Shown: one piece after another, positions 7,879 through 15,406 of the stretch
Numbering within the stretch: the stretch's first letter is position 1
Layout: each line of letters begins with the position of its first letter
NCBI GenBank assembly: GCA_945905925.1
Contig: CAMDQN010000022.1
Coordinates: 1-61,538, forward strand
Length of the DNA: 61,538 nucleotides
Reading direction: 5' to 3'
Source: Singulisphaera sp. GP187
GTDB taxonomy: Bacteria > Planctomycetota > Planctomycetia > Gemmatales > Gemmataceae
The notes under the pieces: model-generated
Seen by the model: only the letters and a program-made list of their open reading frames with translations
What the model was told of the DNA's origin: nothing
Databases searched by the model: none
Made by a program: the position numbers and the translations under genes

Positions 7879-10824
7879 ATGTCACGACTCCTCGCGCTCG
7901 CGCTGCTCCTGATTCCCGCGGTCGCGACGGCCGCGCCGCCTGCCGTCACCGCGGTCGCGTACTCACCGAAGGGCAACTTCGTTGCATTCGGGGATGATCG
8001 CGGAATCAGCATGTTCCAGGAGGATGCGTCGTTGAAGACGTGGCGCGCACGGGGCGGCGTACTGACTAGCCGCGTCACGGCGCTTGCCTTCGACCGGCGA
8101 GGGACGTACCTCGCCCTCGCGACCGCGGAGCCGGGCAAGACCGGAGTGTTTCAACTGTTCCCCACCGAGGCCATTGGCCAAATCTCGGGACATGGCGGAG
8201 GAAAACCGATCGCGGCTCACAAGGACGCAATCTACACAATGGCCTTCTCGCCAGACGGAAAGACACTTGCGACCGCTGGCTACGACCGCGTGATTAACCT
8301 TTGGGACATCGAAGACAAGGAAGCCAAACCCGGCCCGCGGCTCACGCTGAAGGATCACAGCGATGCGGTGTATGGGTTGGCGTTCCACCCGGACGGCAAG
8401 TTGCTCGCGTCAGTCAGCGCGGATCGCGCGGTGAAAGTGTGGGACATCGCGACCGGGAAGCGGTTGTACACGCTCGGCGACGCGACCGACTGGCTGTACG
8501 CGGTCGCGTGGAGTCCCGACAAGAAACACCTCGCGGCCGCCGGCGTCGATAAGAGCGTTCGCGTGTGGGCCGCGGATGCCGAGGGCGGGAAGCTCGTTCA
8601 CTCCGCGTTCGCGCACGAGAAGCCGGTGTGGCGGCTGACGTACTCAAGCGACGGCGCCTTGCTCTACTCCGTCGGCGAAGACAAGATTGTGAAGGCGTGG
8701 AACACCGCCAAACTCACCGAAGCGAAGGTCTATGACGCGCAGCCCGACACGATCCTCGACTTCGCGCTACGGCCGGACGGCAAGCAGTTCGCGCTCGCGA
8801 GCTTCGACGGCGCAGGCGTTCTTGTTGACACCGCGACCGGCAAGGTTGCTCACGAACTGCTCCCGGTGAAAGCGGCGAAACCACCTGGCGAAAGTCCGGT
8901 GTTCGCGCAGCCCGCGAAACAGCCGGCGCCGAAGGCCGACCCGTTCCCCGTGGTGAACGAAGCCGGCATCAAGGATTCCGCCCGCAACGCGATGATAGTG
9001 AAGCAGAACACGACCGTTGTCGGCGCGATCGACCGCGCCGGCGACATGGACTACTTCCGGTTCGCGGCGGCAGCCGGCGATCAAATCGGCGCGCAAGCGG
9101 TGACGACCGAAGTCGGCTCGAAGCTCGACGCCGTTCTCGTGCTGACCGACGAAACCGGCACCATCCTCGCCGAAGGCACAACGTCGCTCGGCTTTGTGGT
9201 GCGAAAGGCGGGAATCTACGCGGTTGGCATCCGCGACCGCGACTTTCGCGGCGCTGCGGATTTCACTTATCGTCTGCACATCGGGAACGTCCCCGTGGTG
9301 ACGGGCGTGTTCCCGCTCGCGGTCCAGCGCGGACGCACGACCAGCGTCCACGTTTCCGGCGTGAACCTCGGTATGCCCAACGGCATCACGGCGAAGATCA
9401 CTGTTCCGGCGGACGCAATGCCGGGCGCGAAGGTGAAGGTCCCGCTGCCCGCGAAGACGCAAGCGGCTGGGGTCGCGGAAGTGACGGTCGCGGAGTTCCC
9501 CGCGGTGGTACTCGACCCGGTCACGGGCGCGGACATTCGCGTACCGGGTTCCGCGGACGGCATCTTCACGAAGCCGAACGATGCGCACACCACGCACTTC
9601 AGTGCGAAGAAAGGCGAGCGCCTCATTGTCGAAGTGCTGGCGCGGCGTGCCGGTTCGCCGGTCGATCCGGTGATCGAGATTCTCGATGCGACCGGCAAGC
9701 CAGTACCGCTCGGCGTGCTGCGTGCCACCGCGAAGACAAGTGTCACATTCCGCGATCATGATTCCGAGAAACCCGGCATCCGCCTCGACGCGTGGAACGA
9801 ACTTGCGATCGACGATTACCTCTATGTGAACGGCGAAGTGGTACGGATCCTCGCGCTACCAAAGGGACCGGACGACGACTGCCAGTTCTACCAAGTCGGC
9901 GGGCAGCGGGTCGCGTTCCACGGCACAACGCCGACGCACCACAGTTTCGGCCTGCCGATGTACAAGGTGGAGTTGCATGCACCTGGTATGACGTTCCCGC
10001 CCAACGGGCTGCCGCAGTTCCCGCTGAGCTACCGCAATGACGACGGCGGTCCAGGCTACGGTAAGGACAGCCGCGTCTTCTTCGACGCACCTGCGGAAGG
10101 GAACTATCAGGTTCGCGTGACGGATGCTCGCGGTGCGTCGGGTCCGAACCACGCGTACCGCGTGACGGTGCGCCCGCCGAAGCCGGACTTCACGGTGAGC
10201 GTTACCCCGAACGCGCCAGCGGTGTGGAAGGGCGGCGCGCTGCCTGTGACCGTCAACGTGACGCGACTCGACGGCTTCGACGGCCCCGTTTACGTGAAGC
10301 TCGAAGGGCTCCCCGCCGGCTTTAAGGCACCGGAAACGTTCGTCGAAGCCGGCTTCAACACGACCACGTTCGCGCTGTTTGCGGACGCGACCGCCACCGT
10401 TCCGCCGGACGCGAAGTTGAAGCTCATTGCCCGCGCTACGATCGGCGGCAAAGAGGTCACGCACGATGCACTGGGCGGGTTGCCCAAAGTGGTAGCCGCG
10501 GGCGACATCGTGACGACGGTGCGCCAACAAACGATCCAAATTCAACCGGGCAAGGAGACACGTTTCACAGTAGACATCGCGCGGCAGGGGAAGTTCGCGG
10601 GCCGCGTGCCAGTCGAGGTGAAGGGTTTGCCGCACGGTGTTCGCGTGCTGAACATCGGCTTGAACGGCATCCTGATTACGGAGCGCGATACGAGCCGCGA
10701 AGTGGTGCTGTACGCGGAACCGTGGGTGAAGCCAATGGAGCACCCCATTGTGGTGCTGGCGAAGCGCGAGGGCGCGAATACCGAACACGCCGCGAAGTCG
10801 GTGCTGTTGCGCGTGGAGAAGTGA
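7879..10824 (+). CDS. Secreted WD40-repeat protein with PPC-like domain
   Basis: Exported protein of 981 residues. After a signal peptide (1-19, cut near ATAAP) about six WD40 repeats form a probable beta-propeller (about 25-310), with blade ends such as DRVINLWD and DRAVKVWD. A Pro-rich linker leads to a PPC-like beta-sandwich (about 360-460) with GDMDYFRFAAAAGDQ, and then several further beta-rich, Ig-like segments. The ATG at 7879 opens directly on the signal peptide. It follows the DUF1549/DUF1553 and 113-residue genes on the same strand. Probably an extracytoplasmic binding scaffold; partner unknown. Confidence 0.85.
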   Translation: MSRLLALALLLIPAVATAAPPAVTAVAYSPKGNFVAFGDDRGISMFQEDASLKTWRARGGVLTSRVTALAFDRRGTYLALATAEPGKTGVFQLFPTEAIGQISGHGGGKPIAAHKDAIYTMAFSPDGKTLATAGYDRVINLWDIEDKEAKPGPRLTLKDHSDAVYGLAFHPDGKLLASVSADRAVKVWDIATGKRLYTLGDATDWLYAVAWSPDKKHLAAAGVDKSVRVWAADAEGGKLVHSAFAHEKPVWRLTYSSDGALLYSVGEDKIVKAWNTAKLTEAKVYDAQPDTILDFALRPDGKQFALASFDGAGVLVDTATGKVAHELLPVKAAKPPGESPVFAQPAKQPAPKADPFPVVNEAGIKDSARNAMIVKQNTTVVGAIDRAGDMDYFRFAAAAGDQIGAQAVTTEVGSKLDAVLVLTDETGTILAEGTTSLGFVVRKAGIYAVGIRDRDFRGAADFTYRLHIGNVPVVTGVFPLAVQRGRTTSVHVSGVNLGMPNGITAKITVPADAMPGAKVKVPLPAKTQAAGVAEVTVAEFPAVVLDPVTGADIRVPGSADGIFTKPNDAHTTHFSAKKGERLIVEVLARRAGSPVDPVIEILDATGKPVPLGVLRATAKTSVTFRDHDSEKPGIRLDAWNELAIDDYLYVNGEVVRILALPKGPDDDCQFYQVGGQRVAFHGTTPTHHSFGLPMYKVELHAPGMTFPPNGLPQFPLSYRNDDGGPGYGKDSRVFFDAPAEGNYQVRVTDARGASGPNHAYRVTVRPPKPDFTVSVTPNAPAVWKGGALPVTVNVTRLDGFDGPVYVKLEGLPAGFKAPETFVEAGFNTTTFALFADATATVPPDAKLKLIARATIGGKEVTHDALGGLPKVVAAGDIVTTVRQQTIQIQPGKETRFTVDIARQGKFAGRVPVEVKGLPHGVRVLNIGLNGILITERDTSREVVLYAEPWVKPMEHPIVVLAKREGANTEHAAKSVLLRVEK

Positions 10825-10841
10825 AAGTGAGGTAAACAGTT

Positions 10842-10867
10842 CGTCCGTGGGGCGTCACGGACGTTTT
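10842..10867 (+). terminator. Intrinsic terminator after the WD40 gene
   Basis: The stem cgtccgt/acggacg with an 8-base loop is followed directly by TTTT, 18 bases after the WD40 stop. It also lies at the end of the convergent M16 peptidase gene. Confidence 0.65.
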
Positions 10868-10871
10868 CAGA

Positions 10872-12167
10872 CTACAGAACCGTCATCTCCTTTGTTGCCA
10901 ACTCACTCAAGTTGGGCACAAGCGTCCCTGACACGCCATTGAGTTCCTTCAGCGGGCCAAACGCGACCACCGTGTTCCGGTCGATCGGGTACTTATCGAG
11001 GTACGCGCGGATGTCTGCTTGCGTGACCGCGTCGAAGTTCGCGACTTCGGCGTCCACGTCGCGGTACTCGCCCGTGTACGTCCACATCGACGCGATTGCC
11101 ATCATGCGGCCCATCGGCCGCTCGCTGCGCCGCACCACGCGCGACAGAATCTTGTTCTTCGCCTGATGAAACTCCTCGTCGGTGATCCCGTCGCGCTGCA
11201 CGTCCGTCAGAATCTTCTCGATGCGCACGAGGTTCTCGGCGGTGTTGTCAGGCTCGCACGTCAGCGACACGAATACCGCGCCGCTGCCGTCGTTCTCGGA
11301 GTAGCCAAAGTCGGCCGATTCCGCGTGGCCCGGATCGACCAGTTCCCAGTACAACCGCGAGCCAGTGTAGTCCCCCACCGCGAGCGCCACGGTGTCGGCC
11401 GCGTAGCGCATCTTCGAGTCGGCCGGCGGACCGCTACCGACGAACAGCGCGTATTCCTGCTGAATCTTGTCTCGCGTGAGAACGTGAAGCCCCGGTGTAC
11501 CGATCCACTCGGTGCGTTGTTCGCGGCCCACCGTGTCCGTGTTCCACGCGGAGCACGCATCGGTCACGAGCCTCACGAACGCGGTCCAGTCGAAGTTCCC
11601 CGCGGCGGACACCACGATGTTGTTCGCGGCGTAGCGGCGTGAGAAGTACGCGTGCATCTGCTCGCGCGTCAGCGCACCGACGCTCTCCAGCGTGCCGAGT
11701 ACCGAGTTGCCGAGCGGGTGCAACTTGTAGTAAATGCGCCTCGCGTGTTCGGACATCACCGAATCCGGCTGGTCGTCGTAGAGCTTGATCTCTTCAAGAA
11801 TCACCTTCTTCTCGGTGTCGAAGTCGGCGTCGCGCAAACTCGGCCGCAGCATGTCGGCGAGGACATCGACGACCTTCGGCAGGTACTCAGGGAGAACCGC
11901 CGCGTAGTAGACGGTGTTCTCCTCGCTGGTCGAGGCGTTGTTGTTCGCTCCAATGCGGTCGAAGTCGAGATTGACCTGTTCGGCGGTGCGGCGCGCAGTG
12001 CCTTTGAACATCATATGTTCGAGGAAGTGTGAAACGCCGGCTTCGGCCGGCGTCTCGTCTCGCGCCCCCGTGCGGACGAAGAACCCGACTGCGACGGACC
12101 GCGCCGACGGGCTGGTTTCGCCGATGATCTGCAACCCGTTCGGCAGCTTGTGGGAGTGAAAGGGCAT
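10872..12167 (-). CDS. M16 family zinc peptidase, catalytic-type subunit
   Basis: Protein of 431 residues resembling insulinase/processing-peptidase (M16) proteins. The inverted zinc motif HFLEH is at 47-51 and the third-ligand glutamate lies about 75 residues on, in KKVILEEIKL (near 126), so the site looks complete. The second half is the usual inactive repeat. No signal peptide is seen, so it is probably cytoplasmic, or it uses another export route. ATG at 12167 is the natural start before PFHSHKLPNGL. It is the last gene of a minus-strand set with a motif-less M16 protein (12401-13636) and a 45-residue membrane protein between them, which suggests a heterodimer like two-subunit M16B enzymes. 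Confidence 0.92.
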   Translation of the reverse strand: MPFHSHKLPNGLQIIGETSPSARSVAVGFFVRTGARDETPAEAGVSHFLEHMMFKGTARRTAEQVNLDFDRIGANNNASTSEENTVYYAAVLPEYLPKVVDVLADMLRPSLRDADFDTEKKVILEEIKLYDDQPDSVMSEHARRIYYKLHPLGNSVLGTLESVGALTREQMHAYFSRRYAANNIVVSAAGNFDWTAFVRLVTDACSAWNTDTVGREQRTEWIGTPGLHVLTRDKIQQEYALFVGSGPPADSKMRYAADTVALAVGDYTGSRLYWELVDPGHAESADFGYSENDGSGAVFVSLTCEPDNTAENLVRIEKILTDVQRDGITDEEFHQAKNKILSRVVRRSERPMGRMMAIASMWTYTGEYRDVDAEVANFDAVTQADIRAYLDKYPIDRNTVVAFGPLKELNGVSGTLVPNLSELATKEMTVL

Positions 12168-12197
12168 CTGTTGCTCTTTGCTTGTGGCCCGGTTTCG

Positions 12198-12252
12198 TAG
12201 GGTGGGCACCGCCCACCTCTTCGCAAGGCATGGTGGGCAGCGCCCACCCTAC
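12198..12252. repeat. Nested palindromic hairpin in the M16 operon
   Basis: Arms at 12198-12217 and 12232-12252 match at 19 of 21 positions (gtagggtgggc / gcccaccctac ends), and each arm is itself nearly palindromic. It lies between the 45-residue membrane protein gene and the catalytic M16 gene, where it could alter expression of the downstream gene. Confidence 0.75.
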
Positions 12253-12255
12253 AAA

Positions 12256-12393
12256 TCAAGCGTACCCGCGGAAGTAGTACACCCACGCGAGCACCGCGAA
12301 CAGCCACACGACCACGCCGGCGAGGCACATGAACACCAGTGGTGCGGCGGCTTCGTCGGGTTCGGTCACAACGGAATGTGTACGCTCAGTCAT
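12256..12393 (-). CDS. 45-residue single-pass membrane microprotein
   Basis: A short reading frame between the two M16 peptidase genes. The product begins MTERTHSVVTEPDEAA and then has one strongly hydrophobic segment (about residues 19-40, including FMCLAGVVVWLF) ending with aromatic and basic residues (YYFRGYA). ATG lies 8 bases after the stop of the upstream M16-like gene, with GAG as a weak ribosome binding site. Acidic N-terminus, helix, then Arg fits an N-outside or tethered topology that I cannot decide. The tight spacing suggests a membrane anchor or regulator of the peptidase pair. No known family recognised. Confidence 0.65.
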   Translation of the reverse strand: MTERTHSVVTEPDEAAAPLVFMCLAGVVVWLFAVLAWVYYFRGYA

Positions 12394-12400
12394 TGCGATC

Positions 12401-13636
12401 TCACACCGGGATCGTCAGCGGATTCTGGCCTAGCGTGACGAGCGTCACGTCGCGAACCGGATGGCGATCCAGGTGCGCCATCACCGCACTCGGCGTGAGT
12501 GAGTCGATCGCGGACTGAATCTCGTCGAACGAGCGCACGCGACCCAGAAAATACCAGTCGCCCGCGATGCTGCTCGCTCGCGCCCCGGTGGACTCCTCCG
12601 CCATGATCAGCGAGGACTTCAGCCCGGCTTTCACGCGGTCGATCTCGTCGTCGGTCACTCCGTCCTTTAACTTGCGCAGCTCGGCGATTGTCAGGTCGAG
12701 CGTCTTTTGCGCGCGGTCGGGGCCGGTGCCCGCGTAGCCGACCATCGCGCCGCGATCGCGGAATGACTCGTGGCGCACGCCTACGGAATAGCAGAGGCCG
12801 TGCTTCTCTCGCACCTCCATGAAGAGGCGCGCGCTCATACCGCCGGACAACACGCCCTCGGCGGCACGAGCCGCGAAGTAGTCCGGGTGCGTGATTGCTA
12901 CGCTCGGATACGCGAACGCTATCTGCGTCTGCGCTGAATCCTTGTGCAAGTGCGCCGACTGTGGTTCGTGCGGCAGCGGCACTAATTCTGCCACTTCGCC
13001 AGGTTCCCACTCCCCGAACAACTTCTCGACGCGCGCCTTCAGAGGTTCCCACTCGACGTTGCCGGCTACGGAGATGATCGCCTGGTTCGGTCGCACGTAC
13101 TTCCGGTACTGCGCCCGAACCGCGTCGATGGTGAGTGTTTCGAGGTCTTCGACTCGACCACGGCGGTCTTTGTTTAGCGGCACCGGGTAGTAGCGCCGGT
13201 GCAGTTCCACCATCACCTTGCCCTGCGGGCTGTCTTCGAGGCTTTCAATGTCTTGAACCGCGAGCGCCTGCACCGGCTCGAGTTCTTCTTCAGGCAATCG
13301 CGGTCGCAGAATGATGTCGGCGTAGATATCGAGAAGCGGGAGCAAATTGCGCGCAAGTGCCGAACCACCGAGTCGGAGGTTCACAACGCCGGCGCTCTCG
13401 CTGTGATCCACGCCCAGGTTATCGAGGGCAAGGGAGAGTTGGCGACTGTCGCGCTCGCCGGCGCCGCGGGTGAGCAACTCGGCCAGCACGTTCGCGATCC
13501 CGAACTGACCCTCCGGATCGAACGCGGCCCCCGCCGGGATCAGAAAGTTGACCGCCACAGAGCGCACGTGATCCATACGCTCCGCCAACAGCACGAGACC
13601 GTTGCCGAGAGTGTGTTGGTGTACCTGTTGTCCCAC
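12401..13636 (-). CDS. M16 family peptidase-like protein lacking the zinc motif
   Basis: Protein of 411 residues homologous to M16 peptidases. At the place of HxxEH it reads NVLAE (49-53), so all three motif residues are lost. It keeps the C-terminal-half Arg/Tyr pair typical of substrate-contacting M16 halves (ARLFMEVREKHGLCYSV). This is the pattern of a non-catalytic partner, as in processing-peptidase alpha subunits. The GTG start at 13636 has AAGGA six bases upstream; the frame is open further up, but that DNA is one arm of a large palindrome. It is the first gene of the M16 / microprotein / M16 set. Confidence 0.88.
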   Translation of the reverse strand: MGQQVHQHTLGNGLVLLAERMDHVRSVAVNFLIPAGAAFDPEGQFGIANVLAELLTRGAGERDSRQLSLALDNLGVDHSESAGVVNLRLGGSALARNLLPLLDIYADIILRPRLPEEELEPVQALAVQDIESLEDSPQGKVMVELHRRYYPVPLNKDRRGRVEDLETLTIDAVRAQYRKYVRPNQAIISVAGNVEWEPLKARVEKLFGEWEPGEVAELVPLPHEPQSAHLHKDSAQTQIAFAYPSVAITHPDYFAARAAEGVLSGGMSARLFMEVREKHGLCYSVGVRHESFRDRGAMVGYAGTGPDRAQKTLDLTIAELRKLKDGVTDDEIDRVKAGLKSSLIMAEESTGARASSIAGDWYFLGRVRSFDEIQSAIDSLTPSAVMAHLDRHPVRDVTLVTLGQNPLTIPV

Positions 13637-13642
13637 GCGAAT

Positions 13643-13648
13643 TCCTTT
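13643..13648 (-). promoter_or_regulatory. Ribosome binding site deciding the M16-like start
   Basis: AAAGGA on the minus strand, six bases before GTG at 13636. It places the start downstream of the palindrome at 13671-13777. Confidence 0.6.
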
Positions 13649-13670
13649 AACTGAAGCGCGAATCGACTCT

Positions 13671-13777
13671 TTCAAAGTAGTAGGCACACTCGGTGTTCCG
13701 TCACTTCGCAACTCGAACTCGCGAGGCGGATCCGACATACCCAGCAACTGCACACCGAGTGTTCCTACTACTTTGAA
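13671..13777. repeat. Long unique palindrome (26-bp arms)
   Basis: Left arm 13671-13696 and right arm 13752-13777 match at 25 of 26 positions (ends ttcaaagtagtagg / cctactactttgaa). The 55-base loop shows no gene. It lies between the GNAT gene and the M16-like gene, both on minus. Both strands happen to read FKVVGTLGV, which is a result of the repeat and not evidence of coding. Confidence 0.85.
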
Positions 13778-13820
13778 CGATCCAAGAGCGAGCGCCTTGT
13801 GCATTCTACGAATGGGCGCG

Positions 13821-14387
13821 TCACAACCCAACGCTCGCGGTGTCCGGGTTCGGCAACTCGACGGCACGATAGATGGTCTTGACCGACCTGAACCCGACCG
13901 CGCGGTAGGTGTGAACGGCCGGACCGTTGGTCGCGGTCACTTCGAGAAACGCTCGCCGCACGCCGACAGAGTGGAAGCCTTCCATCGCGCGCAGGAGCAG
14001 CGCGCGCCCCAACCCTAACCCGCGGTATCCGGGCACCACACCCAGGTTCTGAATCCCGCCGAAACGGTTCTCGTCGAACAACCCCTGCACGGTTCCGGCG
14101 TAGCCATCCGGCCCGGAGAGGAGCCACGTCGCTTCCGGGCAGAAGTCGGGCCGGTAGCGGATCGCGGTCATGAGGTCGCGGCAGCCGTTCCGCGAGCCGA
14201 GACACGGGAAAACGAGCGAATCCGTTTCGTTCTGGAAGCTCGCGAACTTGACCTCGGCGTGCAATTCGAGGAGCGAATCGTCCCACGCGCGCCACGCGAA
14301 CCCGGTCGGCAGTTCCCAGCGCGGGAGCGGATGCCGCAGCGCAAGTTCCATCCGGTGCCGCTTGAAGTATTTGACGTTCGGCTGCAT
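13821..14387 (-). CDS. GNAT family N-acetyltransferase
   Basis: Protein of 188 residues with a C-terminal GNAT fold. The acetyl-CoA pyrophosphate-binding loop is seen as VVPGYRGLGLGRALL (about 118-132), followed by the usual LEVTATNGPAVHTYRAVGF segment. It should transfer an acetyl group from acetyl-CoA to an amine; the acceptor cannot be told. The ATG at 14387 has AGGGAG about eight bases upstream. It is divergent from the hemolysin III gene, with a family-A hairpin between. Confidence 0.87.
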   Translation of the reverse strand: MQPNVKYFKRHRMELALRHPLPRWELPTGFAWRAWDDSLLELHAEVKFASFQNETDSLVFPCLGSRNGCRDLMTAIRYRPDFCPEATWLLSGPDGYAGTVQGLFDENRFGGIQNLGVVPGYRGLGLGRALLLRAMEGFHSVGVRRAFLEVTATNGPAVHTYRAVGFRSVKTIYRAVELPNPDTASVGL

Positions 14388-14462
14388 GACTCGGCTCCCT
14401 GATGCCGCAATCGTACCAGCGGTTCGGGAGCGGCACAACAGACTCACTCGACTTGGCTTTCA

Positions 14463-14501
14463 CCGCTTGCGGCTTCGCGAGTCTCGCGAAGCCGCAAGCG
14501 G
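14463..14501. repeat. Family-A hairpin (18-bp perfect arms)
   Basis: A perfect 18-bp inverted repeat with a 3-base loop (gtc); the core is ggcttcgcga/tcgcgaagcc. It lies between two divergent genes, so it cannot be a simple terminator for either. The same core occurs at 17215-17260, 30587-30625 and 49484-49532. Confidence 0.9.
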
Positions 14502-14606
14502 CGAAACATCACAACATCACAACCCCCACACCACCTTCTCATGTCCGACTTCGGACCGTCTCGATACAATAATAAGCTTGCCCGCCACGAAGACCGGACG
14601 ACCTGA

Positions 14607-15335
14607 ATGTTCCTGCGCGACCCGATTAGCTCGTCCTCACACCTGCTGACTGCGGTATGGGCGGTGTTCGCCACCCTTCTGATGTTCCGGCTCACCGCGA
14701 ACCGACCCGGGCGTGCGTTCCCGGTGATCGTGTACGGCGTTTCGATGATACTGCTCTTTCTTGCGAGCGGCACATTCCACGCCCCCCCGTTCACTCCCGG
14801 CAGCGAGCGATACCGCTTCTTTCAGAAGATCGACATGTCCGCGGTGTACGGCTTGATCGCGGGGACGTACACGCCGATTCTGTGTATCGTGCTCACCGGC
14901 ACCTTGCGGAAGTGGCTCCTGTGGATGGTGTGGCTCCTCGCGTTGGCGGGCGTCGCGTGCATGTGGCTAGCGCCAGAGGCGCCGCACTGGGTCATCGTGG
15001 GCATCTACCTTATCCTCGGCTGGATCGGGATTCCGCCGCTACCGCTGTACTACCGGGCACTCGGCTGGCGCGCAATGAACTGGGTGTGGCTCGGCGGCGG
15101 CTTGTACAGTATTGGTGCGGTCTGCGAAATCGTGGAGTGGCCGAAGATCATACCCGGGTTCGGCTACCACGAGGTGCTGCATCTTACTCACTCCGCTGCG
15201 TGCGTGGTGTTCTTCCTATTCATCGTCCGCTATGTGATTCCTTATCAACCGCCGCCCCGCGACAGGCTATCAGTCGAGGCTTCGGCATCGCAAACTGTCG
15301 AGTTCCCGCTTCCTTCTCCCCGCGTGGAGCGGTGA
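14607..15335 (+). CDS. Hemolysin III / PAQR family membrane protein
   Basis: Integral membrane protein of 242 residues with about seven hydrophobic segments. PAQR/hemolysin III marks are seen in order: SGTFH in helix 2, a DMSAVYGLIAGTYTPI block, and HEVLHLTHSAACV near the C-terminus. These supply the conserved Ser/His, Asp and two His residues that bind zinc in the superfamily. The long region between resembles longer hemolysin III members. Bacterial function is not settled; hydrolysis of a membrane lipid such as ceramide is known only for related eukaryotic receptors. A TACAAT at 14565 could be its -10 box. Confidence 0.85.
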   Translation: MFLRDPISSSSHLLTAVWAVFATLLMFRLTANRPGRAFPVIVYGVSMILLFLASGTFHAPPFTPGSERYRFFQKIDMSAVYGLIAGTYTPILCIVLTGTLRKWLLWMVWLLALAGVACMWLAPEAPHWVIVGIYLILGWIGIPPLPLYYRALGWRAMNWVWLGGGLYSIGAVCEIVEWPKIIPGFGYHEVLHLTHSAACVVFFLFIVRYVIPYQPPPRDRLSVEASASQTVEFPLPSPRVER

Positions 15336-15406
15336 ACCCTCGTAACCCCTTCCGCGTCTAACCCGCCGCTGCCCTCTCCGCCTCTACTCAAGGAACCGCT
15401 ACTCCG

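Noticed and set aside
12401-13867. Longer M16-like protein of 488 residues
   Set aside because: The extra N-terminal part is encoded by the palindrome and the space before it; the ribosome binding site at 13643-13648 supports the start at 13636.
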